DNA from: Paraglaciecola marina
GTDB lineage: Bacteria; Pseudomonadota; Gammaproteobacteria; Enterobacterales; Alteromonadaceae
Length of the DNA stretch: 64,000 nt
Direction of reading: 5' to 3'
NCBI RefSeq assembly: GCF_004360155.1
Contig: NZ_SAIS01000004.1
Location: 248,001 to 312,000, forward strand
Positions 37,106 through 46,297 of this stretch are shown piece by piece. The position numbers and the translations under genes are program-made. Within the stretch, counting starts at the first letter, position 1. Each line of letters opens with the position of its first letter. The notes under the pieces are model-generated. The model was not told the DNA's origin, did no database searches, and worked only from the letters and a program-made list of their open reading frames with translations.

Positions 37106-39016
37106 TTATTCGGCCATACTTTGATCGAAGTCTTGTTGCTTTTGTTCAAGCTGTTCTTGTAGGTCAAGCCATTCCATTTCTGCGTCTTCTAGGGTTGATT
37201 TTTGCTTGGCCTGATCAGCTAGGACTTGTTTAAGTTGCTCTTTGTTGTCTGCGTTATACAGTTCGGTGTCGCTTAGTTGCTCTTCGAGTGTGGCGAGCTT
37301 TTTCTGGGCGTCAGCCATGGTTTTTTCATGTTTTTCTATGGCTTTACGTATGGGTTTAGTGGCTTGTCTAAATTCTGCTTCTAGGCGTTTAACATTTTTA
37401 CGGTCGATTTTTGCGGCGGGCTTTTCATCGTTACTGTCTTTGGTTTTATCACCTTTTAAGATCCAGTCTTTGTAGTCGTCTAAGTCGCCATTAAAGGGTT
37501 GCACTTGGCCGCTGTCTACTAGATAAAAGTCATCGCACACAGAGGTTAATAAAAACCTGTCGTGAGATACCAGTACCATGGCGCCTTCAAAGCCTTGCAA
37601 TGCCATGTTTAAAGCGTGGCGCATTTCTAAATCTAGATGGTTGGTGGGCTCATCGAGTAGTAACAGGTTAGGTTTTTGGTACACGGTTATGGCTAATACT
37701 AGCCGTGCTTTTTCTCCGCCCGACATAGGCGCGACTTTACTAAGGGCGTTGTCGCCCCTAAAGCCAAAGCCACCTAGGTAGTCACGTAAACTTTGCTCCG
37801 TAGCTTTGTTATCTAGCCTTTGCATATGGGCAAGGGCAGTGTCGTCACCCCGTAAAAATTCTAACTGGTGCTGGGCAAAATACCCAATACGTAAACCTGC
37901 CGAGGTTTCGTAAATGCCTTCCATGGGGGACTTTTCGCCGGCGAGTAATTTGATTAAGGTGGATTTACCGGCGCCGTTTTTACCAAGCAGCCCAATGCGG
38001 CTGCCGGGCACTAGGTTTAAGTGGAGTTTTTCTAAAATGATGGTGCTGTCGTATCCTACTTTTACCTGTTCTATTTTCACCAAAGGGTTAGGTAACTTAG
38101 GAGGGGTAAAAAAGGCAAAGCTAAATTCAGATGCCGCCATCACAGGGGCAAGGGCTTCCATTTTGGCTAATTGTTTTACGCGGCTTTGAGCCTGCTTGGC
38201 CTTACTGGCTTTGGCACCAAAGCGATTAATAAAAGACTCTAGGTGAGCAATTTGGTCTTGCTGCTTTTGATATTGCAAACTTTGTAAGCGTAATCGCTCA
38301 GCCTTTTGTTTTTCGTAAGCATCATAGTTACCTGTGTAACTAACGAGTTGCTGTTGTTCAACGCTGATAATCTCGTTTACTGTGCTGTCTAGAAAAGACT
38401 TATCGTGGGATATCAGCATTAATGTGCCAGTGTATCTTTGTAGCCATTTTTCTAACCAAATAACGGCGTCTAAGTCTAAATGGTTGGTAGGCTCATCGAG
38501 TAATAATAAGTCAGAGTGGCATAACAGAGCTTGCGCTAAGTTTAAGCGCATACGCCAACCACCCGAAAACGCTGATACTGGGTTTTTCATGGCGTTGTTA
38601 GCAAAGCCTAAGCCTGCCAATATGGTTGCGGCCCGTGAGTCAATATCGTAGCCGCCAGCTTGTTCTAGTAGTCCATGTAAGGTGGCAATTTTTTCTCCGT
38701 CTTGGGTTTGCTCTGCCTCTGCTAGTTGGGCTTGTAAACGTCTGTACTGTTTATCCCCGTCTATTACGTAATCAAGGGCCGAGCGTTCAACGGCAGGAGT
38801 TTCTTGGGCGACAGACACTATTTGCCAATCTTTAGGAATATTAAAATCACCTTGTTCGGTGTGTAATTCACCTTTGATTAAGGCAAATAAGGTAGATTTA
38901 CCACAGCCATTTGCGCCAATAAGGCCTGCTTTATGGCCTGGGTACACCACAGCATTGGCATCTTGAAGTAGCATTTTGCTACCTCGCATTAAAGAAACAT
39001 CAGAAAATTGAATCAT
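37106..39016 (-). CDS. yheS: ABC-F family ATPase YheS
   Basis: 636 residues from ATG 39016 (MIQFSDVSLMRGSKM), aligned with the E. coli YheS start; an in-frame codon 51 bases upstream is unlikely. Two ATPase domains: Walker A GANGCGKS and GKNGAGKS, signatures FSGGWRM and MSGGEKA, and two LLLDEPTNHLDL Walker B motifs. There are no membrane segments, and a charged coiled coil ends the protein. ABC-F proteins act on stalled ribosomes. Confidence 0.96.
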   Translation of the reverse strand: MIQFSDVSLMRGSKMLLQDANAVVYPGHKAGLIGANGCGKSTLFALIKGELHTEQGDFNIPKDWQIVSVAQETPAVERSALDYVIDGDKQYRRLQAQLAEAEQTQDGEKIATLHGLLEQAGGYDIDSRAATILAGLGFANNAMKNPVSAFSGGWRMRLNLAQALLCHSDLLLLDEPTNHLDLDAVIWLEKWLQRYTGTLMLISHDKSFLDSTVNEIISVEQQQLVSYTGNYDAYEKQKAERLRLQSLQYQKQQDQIAHLESFINRFGAKASKAKQAQSRVKQLAKMEALAPVMAASEFSFAFFTPPKLPNPLVKIEQVKVGYDSTIILEKLHLNLVPGSRIGLLGKNGAGKSTLIKLLAGEKSPMEGIYETSAGLRIGYFAQHQLEFLRGDDTALAHMQRLDNKATEQSLRDYLGGFGFRGDNALSKVAPMSGGEKARLVLAITVYQKPNLLLLDEPTNHLDLEMRHALNMALQGFEGAMVLVSHDRFLLTSVCDDFYLVDSGQVQPFNGDLDDYKDWILKGDKTKDSNDEKPAAKIDRKNVKRLEAEFRQATKPIRKAIEKHEKTMADAQKKLATLEEQLSDTELYNADNKEQLKQVLADQAKQKSTLEDAEMEWLDLQEQLEQKQQDFDQSMAE

Positions 39017-39160
39017 GAAAACCTGTTTAAGACTGACCCCTATGTTTATTTTGCTCGTATATATCAAAGCTTTGTGAAAACAAGGGATAACACTACATTT
39101 TAATTGCAGGTATCATAGCAAGATGGCAACACGAAAAAATCCCTAATATGGTTAAAATAA

Positions 39161-39367
39161 ATGGTTAACAAAACAAAAAAACGCTTTGTCGCCGGTGCAA
39201 CTTGTCCAAAGTGCCGGGCGTTAGACACAATTATGTTGTACTTTGAAAACAACGTAGAAAAATTGCAGTGCGTAGAGTGTGATTATTCAGAGTCTCAAAC
39301 TGATAAAAATGTCACTAAAGCCACCCGCACTAGCGAAAGCGTTATTGGTGTTTTTAAGCCAGAGTAA
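39161..39367 (+). CDS. yheV: YheV-family zinc-ribbon protein
   Basis: 68 residues. Two CxxC pairs, CPKC (15-18) and CVEC (37-40), make a zinc ribbon. The start RFVAGATCPKC and the end VIGVFKPE match E. coli YheV. Function unknown. Divergent from yheS, as part of the conserved yhe gene cluster. Confidence 0.92.
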   Translation: MVNKTKKRFVAGATCPKCRALDTIMLYFENNVEKLQCVECDYSESQTDKNVTKATRTSESVIGVFKPE

Positions 39368-39424
39368 GTAGCAAAGGCCTACCTTTTAGCTATTCAATTT
39401 TAATTTTAATTTTCGGAGTTAAGT

Positions 39425-40798
39425 ATTCAATCTCTCATTCCCAGTGATAAAGACCTGTGGTTTCTACCTTTAGGAGGCACAGGCGAAATAGGTATGAACA
39501 TGAACCTGTATGGTCATGCTGGGCAATGGTTAATGTTAGATTGTGGTATTACTTTTAATAGCCCGCTGTGCCCAGAGGCGCAGGCTCACTTGCCGGGTCA
39601 ACATAAGCACGATGTGGTCGCCGCAGACCCTAAGTTTATTAGTCAGCGTAAAGAAGACCTTGCCGGAATAGTCATTACCCATGCCCACGAAGATCATTTA
39701 GGGGCGTTACCTTATTTATGGCGACGCTTTAAATGCCCTGTGTATACCACTAAATACACTGCAGAAATTCTCAGACGTAAGTTGGCCAGGGGCGGGCTTG
39801 GTGACAACATACCTATAATCGAAATTGATAGCGGCCAGCGTATAGATATTGGTCCATTTAATGTGGAATGGTTGCCAATAACCCATTCTTTACCGGAAGC
39901 TCATGCATTTGTAATCAGAACAGAAGCGGGCAATGTGTTTCATACCGCCGACTGGAAAATAGACCTAGCACCTGTCACTGACAACCCTTTTAATGCGCAA
40001 CCATTTAAGCTGTTGTCAAAACAGAATATTTTAGCCATGGTCTGCGACTCCACTAATGCGACACGGGCAGGATACTCTGTTTCTGAACAAGCCTGTTATC
40101 AAGGGTTAAAGCAAGCGGTAGAAGGGGCAACAGGCCGTGTGGTGGTAGGGTGTTTTAGTAGCAATATTGCAAGGTTGATTATTTTAGCCAGAATCGCCAA
40201 AGAAACAGGGCGATACTTTTCACTACTTGGCCGCTCATTACAAAATACTGTCGGCGCTGCAAAAGCAACGGGGCACTGGCCAGACGATTTACCCGTACTA
40301 GACGCGTTCAATACTGGGTACTTACTGCCCGAAGAAGTACTTGCAGTGGCAACCGGTAGCCAAGGTGAGCCAAGAGCCGCATTAAATCAATTAGCAAAAG
40401 ACACCTACAGAGATGTCTCCTTAGATGAAGGGGATTGGGTTGTGTTTAGCTCTATCGTTATTCCAGGTAACGAAAAACCAATAGAAAACCTACTAAAAGC
40501 TTTTAAAGTCCGCAAAATACACACTTTGACTTCTGAAGATTCACCACTTCCTATTCATGCATCTGGGCATCCTTGCCAAGAAGAGCTCAAGCAAATGTAT
40601 AACTGGGTGCGCCCCGACATTGCTGTGCCAACCCATGGCGAAGCACAGCACTTAAAAGCCAATGCTGAAATGGCAAGTCAAAGCCATGTTCCTCAAAGCC
40701 TAACAGGCCTGAATGGTGACCTATTTAAACTGGCACCAGAAGTAAAATTAGTGAAACAAGCGGTAAAAGCAGGCAGAGTCCCGTTACAGCAAAATTAA
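39425..40798 (+). CDS. RNase J-like metallo-beta-lactamase/beta-CASP hydrolase, apparent ATT start
   Basis: The active-site motifs ITHAHEDHLGALPYL (HxHxDH), HTADWK and IHASGHP mark an RNase J/beta-CASP enzyme, likely a zinc-dependent RNA nuclease. The first ATG in frame (39494) would remove the opening strand FLPLGGTGEIG, which is essential to the fold. The frame is open back to 39410 with no ATG, GTG or TTG. GGAG (39415-39418) is followed six bases later by ATT (39425), giving 457 residues beginning with Gln-Ser-Leu after the initiator. CTG 39455 is an alternative. Confidence 0.85.
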   Translation: MQSLIPSDKDLWFLPLGGTGEIGMNMNLYGHAGQWLMLDCGITFNSPLCPEAQAHLPGQHKHDVVAADPKFISQRKEDLAGIVITHAHEDHLGALPYLWRRFKCPVYTTKYTAEILRRKLARGGLGDNIPIIEIDSGQRIDIGPFNVEWLPITHSLPEAHAFVIRTEAGNVFHTADWKIDLAPVTDNPFNAQPFKLLSKQNILAMVCDSTNATRAGYSVSEQACYQGLKQAVEGATGRVVVGCFSSNIARLIILARIAKETGRYFSLLGRSLQNTVGAAKATGHWPDDLPVLDAFNTGYLLPEEVLAVATGSQGEPRAALNQLAKDTYRDVSLDEGDWVVFSSIVIPGNEKPIENLLKAFKVRKIHTLTSEDSPLPIHASGHPCQEELKQMYNWVRPDIAVPTHGEAQHLKANAEMASQSHVPQSLTGLNGDLFKLAPEVKLVKQAVKAGRVPLQQN

Positions 40799-40854
40799 CG
40801 ACATTAGCTTTTGCTCATCGTGATTGACGGTATTAAACAGGCTCCCAATTAAGC

Positions 40855-41391
40855 TTAATTTTCCACCTGATAGTAAACAACTTCGCACTCAAATAACGGG
40901 TCTTGGTGTAAGTAACGTTTCACGTAAGTCATGCCTATCTTTTTCATCACCCCAACTGAGCCTAAATTGTCTTCATCGGCAATGGCAGAAAAGTGCTTAA
41001 TATCCTTGTTTTTAGCTAAGGACTTTTTAATGTGCAGTGCCGCTTCTGTGGCGTAACCCTTACCCCAAGATGATTGCAAAAACCGCCAGCCTAGTTCTAA
41101 ATTATCAAACTCTGGGGTATCAGAAAAAAACAGCATGGGCCGCACTAATATCCACCCGATAAACTCATTGGTAGCACTGATATTGACTTGCCATAACCCC
41201 CAGCCTTTGTGAATATTGGTGTAGCTTTCCATTCGCGGGATAAACACCTCATTGATAGTTTGCATCGAAGACGGCTTACCGCCATTAATAAAACGCATTA
41301 CCTCTGGGTTTTGGTCAAGCTGAAATAAAAGCTCAGCATCGGCCTTGGTCATCAATTTATAATGTAAACGCTCTGACGGGGTGATATTCAT
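40855..41391 (-). CDS. RimJ/RimL-type GNAT acetyltransferase
   Basis: 178 residues from ATG 41391. Family features: SERLHYKLMTKADAELLF at the start, LGWRFLQSSWGKGYATEAAL as the acetyl-CoA binding motif, and NLGSVGVMKKIGM at the end. This group acetylates N-terminal amines of proteins or small amines; the target is unknown. An in-frame TTG 18 bases upstream is less likely. Confidence 0.9.
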   Translation of the reverse strand: MNITPSERLHYKLMTKADAELLFQLDQNPEVMRFINGGKPSSMQTINEVFIPRMESYTNIHKGWGLWQVNISATNEFIGWILVRPMLFFSDTPEFDNLELGWRFLQSSWGKGYATEAALHIKKSLAKNKDIKHFSAIADEDNLGSVGVMKKIGMTYVKRYLHQDPLFECEVVYYQVEN

Positions 41392-41466
41392 AAGTGTAGT
41401 AACCAGCAAGACAACATAGAAATCATGCTACAACAAATAGGGTTGAAATTAAGAGTTAATTCTCAA

Positions 41467-41793
41467 CTACAAACAGCGTCCAACACTCGCAATGGAGTGC
41501 TCATACACAATATTATTAGTGATTGTAGTGGTACCAGTAATAGCCCAATTTTTACATGATAGAGAATCACTTTCTAAAATTTCTAAATTTGAATATATAT
41601 GACCTGAGAATAGATTTTCGGACGCGGTGGGATCAACCTCTTAGATTAACCTAAGTGCATGCTCTTTGGGTGTGCCAATTGGAACAAGTGTTTCTAGCTC
41701 GTTCTTCCAATAAAGTGCGCGGTCATTTACGACATTAGTGTTATCACAGCCAACGAATACACAAATAAATATTAAGAACCGTAAGCGTCTCAA
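41467..41793 (-). pseudogene. Lipoprotein gene interrupted by one stop codon
   Basis: From TTG 41793 (or TTG 41802) the minus strand encodes a lipoprotein signal (LRRLRFLIFICVFVGC, lipobox VGC) and a periplasmic domain (ALYWKNELETLVPIGTPKEH). TAA at 41641-41643 interrupts it. The same frame continues for 57 codons of protein-like sequence (SENLFSGHIYSNLEILES ... CKNWAITGTTTI) to TAG 41467-41469. A recent nonsense mutation is the simplest explanation. Family not recognised. The rest of the 41392-42023 gap shows no gene. Confidence 0.6.
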
Positions 41794-42023
41794 TTGTGGC
41801 AATTGTCCTGTCTTGATTTTAAAAAAATAAAAACTAATTAATCACTAGGAGCTAAAACATAAACATTAGCCTCAACCATTACGGTAAAAGGCTCAGCATT
41901 CAACCTTGCGCTTAGTAAAAACCAAGCGCCTGCGACTTTTATTTTCACCTATATTCAACATATAACTTCTGAGGCACTTTATATCAGTACACTTCACGAG
42001 TCAGGGGGCTAAGAACTGTTTTG

Positions 42024-42662
42024 TTAGTTACTTTTCATCAAGGCTAATTTTGCACCAAAGCCTATGAATACCACACCAGTAATTGAATTTAACCAAGTTT
42101 TAAAGCTTGTACTGTTAGCCACATTTTTAACACGAGCCAGGGCCATTACCATAATCGAAAACCATATAAGATTAACAATTGCGTGGGCCGATACAAGCAC
42201 GTACGCATTTAAGGCACTGTCACCATGAGAGATAAACTGAGGAAAGGCAGCTAGGTAAAACATAGACACTTTGGGGTTTAGGGTGTTTGTTATCAAACCT
42301 TCGAAAAACGCGCTACGAATTGAGCCATTTTTTTGCATATCTTGAGGAGCTTCAATTGGAGGTGTGTATGTTTGACTAAATGCACTTCTTATCGCTTTAA
42401 TACCAATCCATACTAGATAAGCCGCACCGAGCATTTTAAAGATTAAAAAGGCCGTTCCCGATTGCACGAGTAATATAGATATACCGAATATAGATAGTGT
42501 TCCATGAAGATAAAACGCGCCCACAAACCCAGCTATGTTGGCAAACCCTGCTTTTTGCCCCAATAAAGGCACGGTTTTAGCGATTAAAAATCCATTAGGC
42601 CCCGGAGATATCACCAATAATGATGCCACAGCAATAAAAGTGATGAGGTTATTTATATCCAT
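42024..42662 (-). CDS. LysE/RhtB-family amino acid exporter
   Basis: 212 residues with about six membrane helices. The N-terminal SPGPNGFLIAK motif is the hallmark of the LysE/RhtB superfamily, and NPKVSMFYLAAFPQF is also typical. Probably exports amino acids or homoserine-like compounds; the exact substrate cannot be told. Stands alone. Confidence 0.93.
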   Translation of the reverse strand: MDINNLITFIAVASLLVISPGPNGFLIAKTVPLLGQKAGFANIAGFVGAFYLHGTLSIFGISILLVQSGTAFLIFKMLGAAYLVWIGIKAIRSAFSQTYTPPIEAPQDMQKNGSIRSAFFEGLITNTLNPKVSMFYLAAFPQFISHGDSALNAYVLVSAHAIVNLIWFSIMVMALARVKNVANSTSFKTWLNSITGVVFIGFGAKLALMKSN

Positions 42663-42771
42663 TTTGACTCCTTAATATTTTAGACTGAAACGAAATAAAT
42701 CCGTTATTTTGACTTATCTAATATAGCTTTTAGTAAAGTTAAAAGCCTGACAGGCTATTTGTTTTACAGCA

Positions 42772-43077
42772 CTACTCAAAAACAGGCCTGAAAAAGCTGC
42801 GTTCATAGCTAATAATGCACCTAGTGTCTTTTGCATATTGAAATGCCGTCATGCAATCTGCATCTGCAAATGAATCGGCACGATATTGCTCGTAAGCAGC
42901 TAAACTAGGGAAGGTAAATAGAGCTAAAGCTATGTTGTTCGCCCCTTCTGATGGTAAGAAATACCCATTGTGGATGCCACCAAACTTATTCACTAATGGG
43001 ATCCACATTTTCGCGTATTTTTCGAATTCAGTTAATTTTTCTGGGTCAATTACATATCTGAGATAACAGGTTACCAC
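42772..43077 (-). CDS. NIPSNAP-family protein
   Basis: 101 residues, GTG start with AGAGGA eight bases upstream. A ferredoxin-like dimeric alpha/beta-barrel fold: CYLRYVIDPEKLTEFEKYA, GGIHNGYFLPSEG, and a Tyr/Arg-rich end. Bacterial NIPSNAP proteins have no settled function. Confidence 0.85.
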   Translation of the reverse strand: MVTCYLRYVIDPEKLTEFEKYAKMWIPLVNKFGGIHNGYFLPSEGANNIALALFTFPSLAAYEQYRADSFADADCMTAFQYAKDTRCIISYERSFFRPVFE

Positions 43078-43133
43078 TTTCGCATTCCTCTCTACTTCAA
43101 CAAAAACTCTATTTACGGGCCAAAATTTGGGGG

Positions 43134-43346
43134 TTAATAATGGGGAGGTGGCGCTTCTTCTTTTTCTGACGCCATATTGCTTGGCTCTATGGCACTGACT
43201 TTTGAGTCTAGGCGTTTGAGGGCAAACTGCAGGGAGTCTATTTGTTTTTGCTGCTCAATTAACGCTTGGTTTAAGCTTTCTATGGTGTCTTCTTGAAACG
43301 CCACTTTCATTTGTAATTGTTCTATATCTGCTTCTAATATACTCAT
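43134..43346 (-). CDS. slyX: SlyX-family coiled-coil protein
   Basis: 70 residues from ATG 43346. Almost entirely a coiled coil (MSILEADIEQLQMKVAFQED) ending in the SlyX tail APPPHY. Function unknown. The start overlaps the stop of the WD40 gene (TAATG), so the two are coupled. In E. coli slyX also lies next to fkpA. Confidence 0.93.
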   Translation of the reverse strand: MSILEADIEQLQMKVAFQEDTIESLNQALIEQQKQIDSLQFALKRLDSKVSAIEPSNMASEKEEAPPPHY

Positions 43347-44335
43347 TAATTTTCCGTATTCCACTTTTCTAATTTGCCATTACTGCTTTCGGATATAATC
43401 TCAGTCGCATTGAGAAAACCAACGCTATGCACCACTGCTGATGCAGGCTTACTGCCTTCTCTGGGGGTAACGCGCCATTCGTTTAATTCTTCCCCTGTTT
43501 TGACATCCCAACGATTTATTCTTCTGGATGGAGACCCTGTTAATAGGTATTTGCCATCTGCTGAAAAAATCGCAGTGGTGAATATTCTTTGTCTCGCTAA
43601 GTATTTTAAGCTGCTGACCTCTTCACCAGTTGTTAAGTCCCAAATTCTAGCTGCTCGTTTACTATCTGCAGTAAAAGCATAGCGACCTTCATCATCAAGT
43701 GCGACTTCAGTTACACGGCTAGAATGTTCAAATTTATGAATAACTTGTGCGGTACGGGTATCCCATAAGTAAGCAACATAATCGTTACCGCCAGTTAACG
43801 CATAAAAGCCATTAGGTGAGATATCTACACTGTTGATTTTTTCTTGATGACCCAAAAACTCTAACCTGCGACCAGTTTTTGGCTCAAAAAACATCACTTT
43901 ACCACTACCACGACCCACTAATATGCCACGACCTTGGTTTGACACCGCAACATCTCTTATGCTCGATTCATCTATGCGCCAAAAGCCCTCTGGCTCACCA
44001 ATTTCCATATTCCATAAAGCAAAGGCTTCTCTATCTGAAGTCACTACATAAGAGTTATCATAAGCAATATGGATATTGGTCACTGAATTATTACCATCGT
44101 CTTGATGACGCCACACATATTTTTGGCTATTGTTTGTTACATCCCAAACCGTAATACCGTTATCAATACTCGAAACCACAGCAAGGCTGCTATCAGGTGA
44201 AATGTTGGCAGCATGAGACCCACCAGAAGCATGGCTAACTGAACTTACAGGAGTGTCATTTGTCCCACTGCAACCCAGTATGAACAACATAATGACGACA
44301 AACATAACACTTGGGTTAGGAAGGAGTTTCTTCAA
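43346..44335 (-). CDS. WD40-repeat lipoprotein
   Basis: 329 residues from TTG 44335, chosen because it gives a typical lipoprotein signal (KKLLPNPSVMFVVIMLFILG then Cys) and leaves 77 bases to divergent fkpA. About seven WD40-like repeats follow (e.g. VDISPNGFYALTGGNDYVAY, then LWDTRTAQ). A beta-propeller anchored in the envelope, probably a binding scaffold; function unknown. It is coupled to slyX. Confidence 0.88.
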   Translation of the reverse strand: MKKLLPNPSVMFVVIMLFILGCSGTNDTPVSSVSHASGGSHAANISPDSSLAVVSSIDNGITVWDVTNNSQKYVWRHQDDGNNSVTNIHIAYDNSYVVTSDREAFALWNMEIGEPEGFWRIDESSIRDVAVSNQGRGILVGRGSGKVMFFEPKTGRRLEFLGHQEKINSVDISPNGFYALTGGNDYVAYLWDTRTAQVIHKFEHSSRVTEVALDDEGRYAFTADSKRAARIWDLTTGEEVSSLKYLARQRIFTTAIFSADGKYLLTGSPSRRINRWDVKTGEELNEWRVTPREGSKPASAVVHSVGFLNATEIISESSNGKLEKWNTEN

Positions 44336-44412
44336 TGGATTTCTCTTTTCTAGTGAGGTACATAGTATATGCTCATGGCCTAAGCGAATCATTCACATTT
44401 GCGAGAATTATA

Positions 44413-45159
44413 ATGAAAAAGTCTATTTTCACCATGCTAACGCTATCTTTTGTCATCTTAAGTGCATGTCAGCCACAGCCCAAACCACTCAAAGATCCGT
44501 TAAAAGTTGAAGTTCTTCCCCTTGAGTCAGATCTGGAAAAACATTCTTACGCGCTAGGTGCCAGCATTGGTCAAATTGTAGAAGATAAGCTTAATAAACA
44601 AAAAGCAGTAGAAATTGAGCTAGACCATTTATTACTTGTGCAAGGTTTTATTGCTGGCATGCAGGGTAAATCACAGTTAACTGATAAAGAAGTAAAAACA
44701 CTAAACCAAATATTAGATGCTCAAGTGAGAGAAAAAACCAAAGCGATTAGGGCACAACAAACAGCAGAGAACAAGGCTGCCGGGCTAGCCTTTCTAACAG
44801 AAAATGCTGAACGTACTGGAGTTATTCAAACAGAATCTGGACTTCAGTATGAAATACTTAGGCAAGGTGAAGGTCGCTCACCTCTCGTCTCTGATACTGT
44901 TAAAGTCCAATATAAAGGTACTTTACTTAACGGCACAGAGTTCGACTCATCTTATGCTCGAAATAACCCCGCTAGCTTTCCTTTAAGCCGTGTAATCAAA
45001 GGATGGACTGAAGGATTACAATTAATGAAAAAGGGAGCGAAATTTAAATTCTATATTCCTTCAGAATTAGCTTATGGTGCTCGCACTACAGGTAAAATAC
45101 CGGGCAATTCAACCTTAATATTTGAAGTGGAATTATTGGAAATTACTCCAGCTGGTTAA
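44413..45159 (+). CDS. fkpA: FkpA-type periplasmic peptidyl-prolyl isomerase, lipoprotein
   Basis: 248 residues from ATG 44413. The signal ends in the lipobox LSAC, so unlike E. coli FkpA it is probably lipid-anchored. An N-terminal dimerisation domain (HSYALGASIGQIVEDKL, about 40-120) precedes a C-terminal FKBP domain (VKVQYKGTLLNGTEFDSS, PSELAYGARTTGKIPGNSTL). Folds envelope proteins. Next to slyX-coupled gene, as in enterics. Confidence 0.93.
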   Translation: MKKSIFTMLTLSFVILSACQPQPKPLKDPLKVEVLPLESDLEKHSYALGASIGQIVEDKLNKQKAVEIELDHLLLVQGFIAGMQGKSQLTDKEVKTLNQILDAQVREKTKAIRAQQTAENKAAGLAFLTENAERTGVIQTESGLQYEILRQGEGRSPLVSDTVKVQYKGTLLNGTEFDSSYARNNPASFPLSRVIKGWTEGLQLMKKGAKFKFYIPSELAYGARTTGKIPGNSTLIFEVELLEITPAG

Positions 45160-45182
45160 CCTAATGCGTACCTAATAAAAAA

Positions 45183-45206
45183 GCCGAACATGTTGTCATG
45201 CTCGGC
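45183..45206. terminator. Hairpin after fkpA
   Basis: GCCGAACATG (45183-45192) and CATGCTCGGC (45197-45206) pair with one mismatch around a TTGT loop. An A-run lies before the stem, so the T-run follows only in the minus direction. Confidence 0.45.
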
Positions 45207-45661
45207 CTACTACTATCATAATGATATATTAGCTAATCTCCTTGCTAAACCTTATTCCCTCAGTACTATTGCCCTTTAAAAAGAGCGTTAATCCCGATTA
45301 AATCGGGTGAATCAAAACAACTATTCGTCGGTTGTAAAACTATTCTTTTAGATATAACTAAACTTACCTCAAGTTGGAGTTGACTTTACGTGATAGCTTG
45401 AATATTTACTTGCTAACCACCCCTATTTGTTACTTCAAAGCTTAGCCGAGCAATCCATTAATACCAATTATAAAGACAACATTTCTTGTAATAAATTGCG
45501 CTAACAAAACGCTACTTATGACAACTTAATATTACAAATTTAAGAATATTGACTAAGGATACTTACAGCTGAACTTAACTACTGCTCGATTCCTCTTGTA
45601 GCAATGACAAAAGCGTTAGAAAATCACTAGCAATGAATCAATTAACGTAAACACCACCAAA
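45207..45661. other. 455-bp intergenic region upstream of greB
   Basis: No gene visible. One short palindrome (CCCGATTAAATCGGG, 45293-45307). The rest is AT-rich and presumably includes the greB promoter; greB itself has a TTG start without a good Shine-Dalgarno. Confidence 0.4.
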
Positions 45662-46153
45662 TTGAAAACAAAATTAATTACCCCTGAAGGCTACAAAAAA
45701 CTCCATGATGAGCATGAGTACTTGTGGACTAAACAGCGCCCAGAAATCACCAAAGTTGTAACATGGGCAGCAAGCCTAGGAGACCGTTCTGAAAACGCAG
45801 ATTATCAATACAATAAACGTTTATTACGACAAATAGACAGGCGTGTTCGTTTCCTTCGAAAGTTACTTCCTGAATTACAGGTGGTGCATCATTCACCTCA
45901 ACAAGATGGCAAGGTATTTTTTGGTGCGTTTGTTGAGATTGAAAATGAAGAAGGCAACATTATGTTTTTTCGCATAGTAGGGCCTGAAGAGATTTATGGC
46001 GAAGAAAAAGACGTTATATCGATCGACTCACCTATGGCAAGAGCCTTACTTAAAAAGAGTGTTAATGAGGCGTTTGAAGTTAAAACTCCAGCAGGAACCA
46101 AAGAGTGGTTTATCAATTCCATTGAGTATAAAGAGGCTTTTGATAAAAATTAA
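45662..46153 (+). CDS. greB: Transcription elongation factor GreB
   Basis: 163 residues, TTG start aligned to the E. coli GreB start (KTKLITPEGYKKL). Coiled-coil tip with ASLGDRSENADYQYNKRLLR and a C-terminal domain with SIDSPMARALLKK, both highly typical. GreB restarts backtracked RNA polymerase by stimulating transcript cleavage. It precedes tex, as in E. coli. Confidence 0.97.
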   Translation: MKTKLITPEGYKKLHDEHEYLWTKQRPEITKVVTWAASLGDRSENADYQYNKRLLRQIDRRVRFLRKLLPELQVVHHSPQQDGKVFFGAFVEIENEEGNIMFFRIVGPEEIYGEEKDVISIDSPMARALLKKSVNEAFEVKTPAGTKEWFINSIEYKEAFDKN

Positions 46154-46297
46154 TGATGGTTACTAAGGTTTACTTAACTAAAGTACCTTGCAGAGCCTGA
46201 TTTTTCATTTTTATTTGTTTTTTTGCTAGTAATTTGACGACTCAAACCCTATATAGTTGCCTAGATAAAAAATGAATGGCAACTAGGGTCATCAAAT

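Noticed and set aside
39494-39496. ATG 39494 as the start of the RNase J-like gene
   Set aside because: It removes the first strand and the GGTGEIG motif that all such enzymes need.
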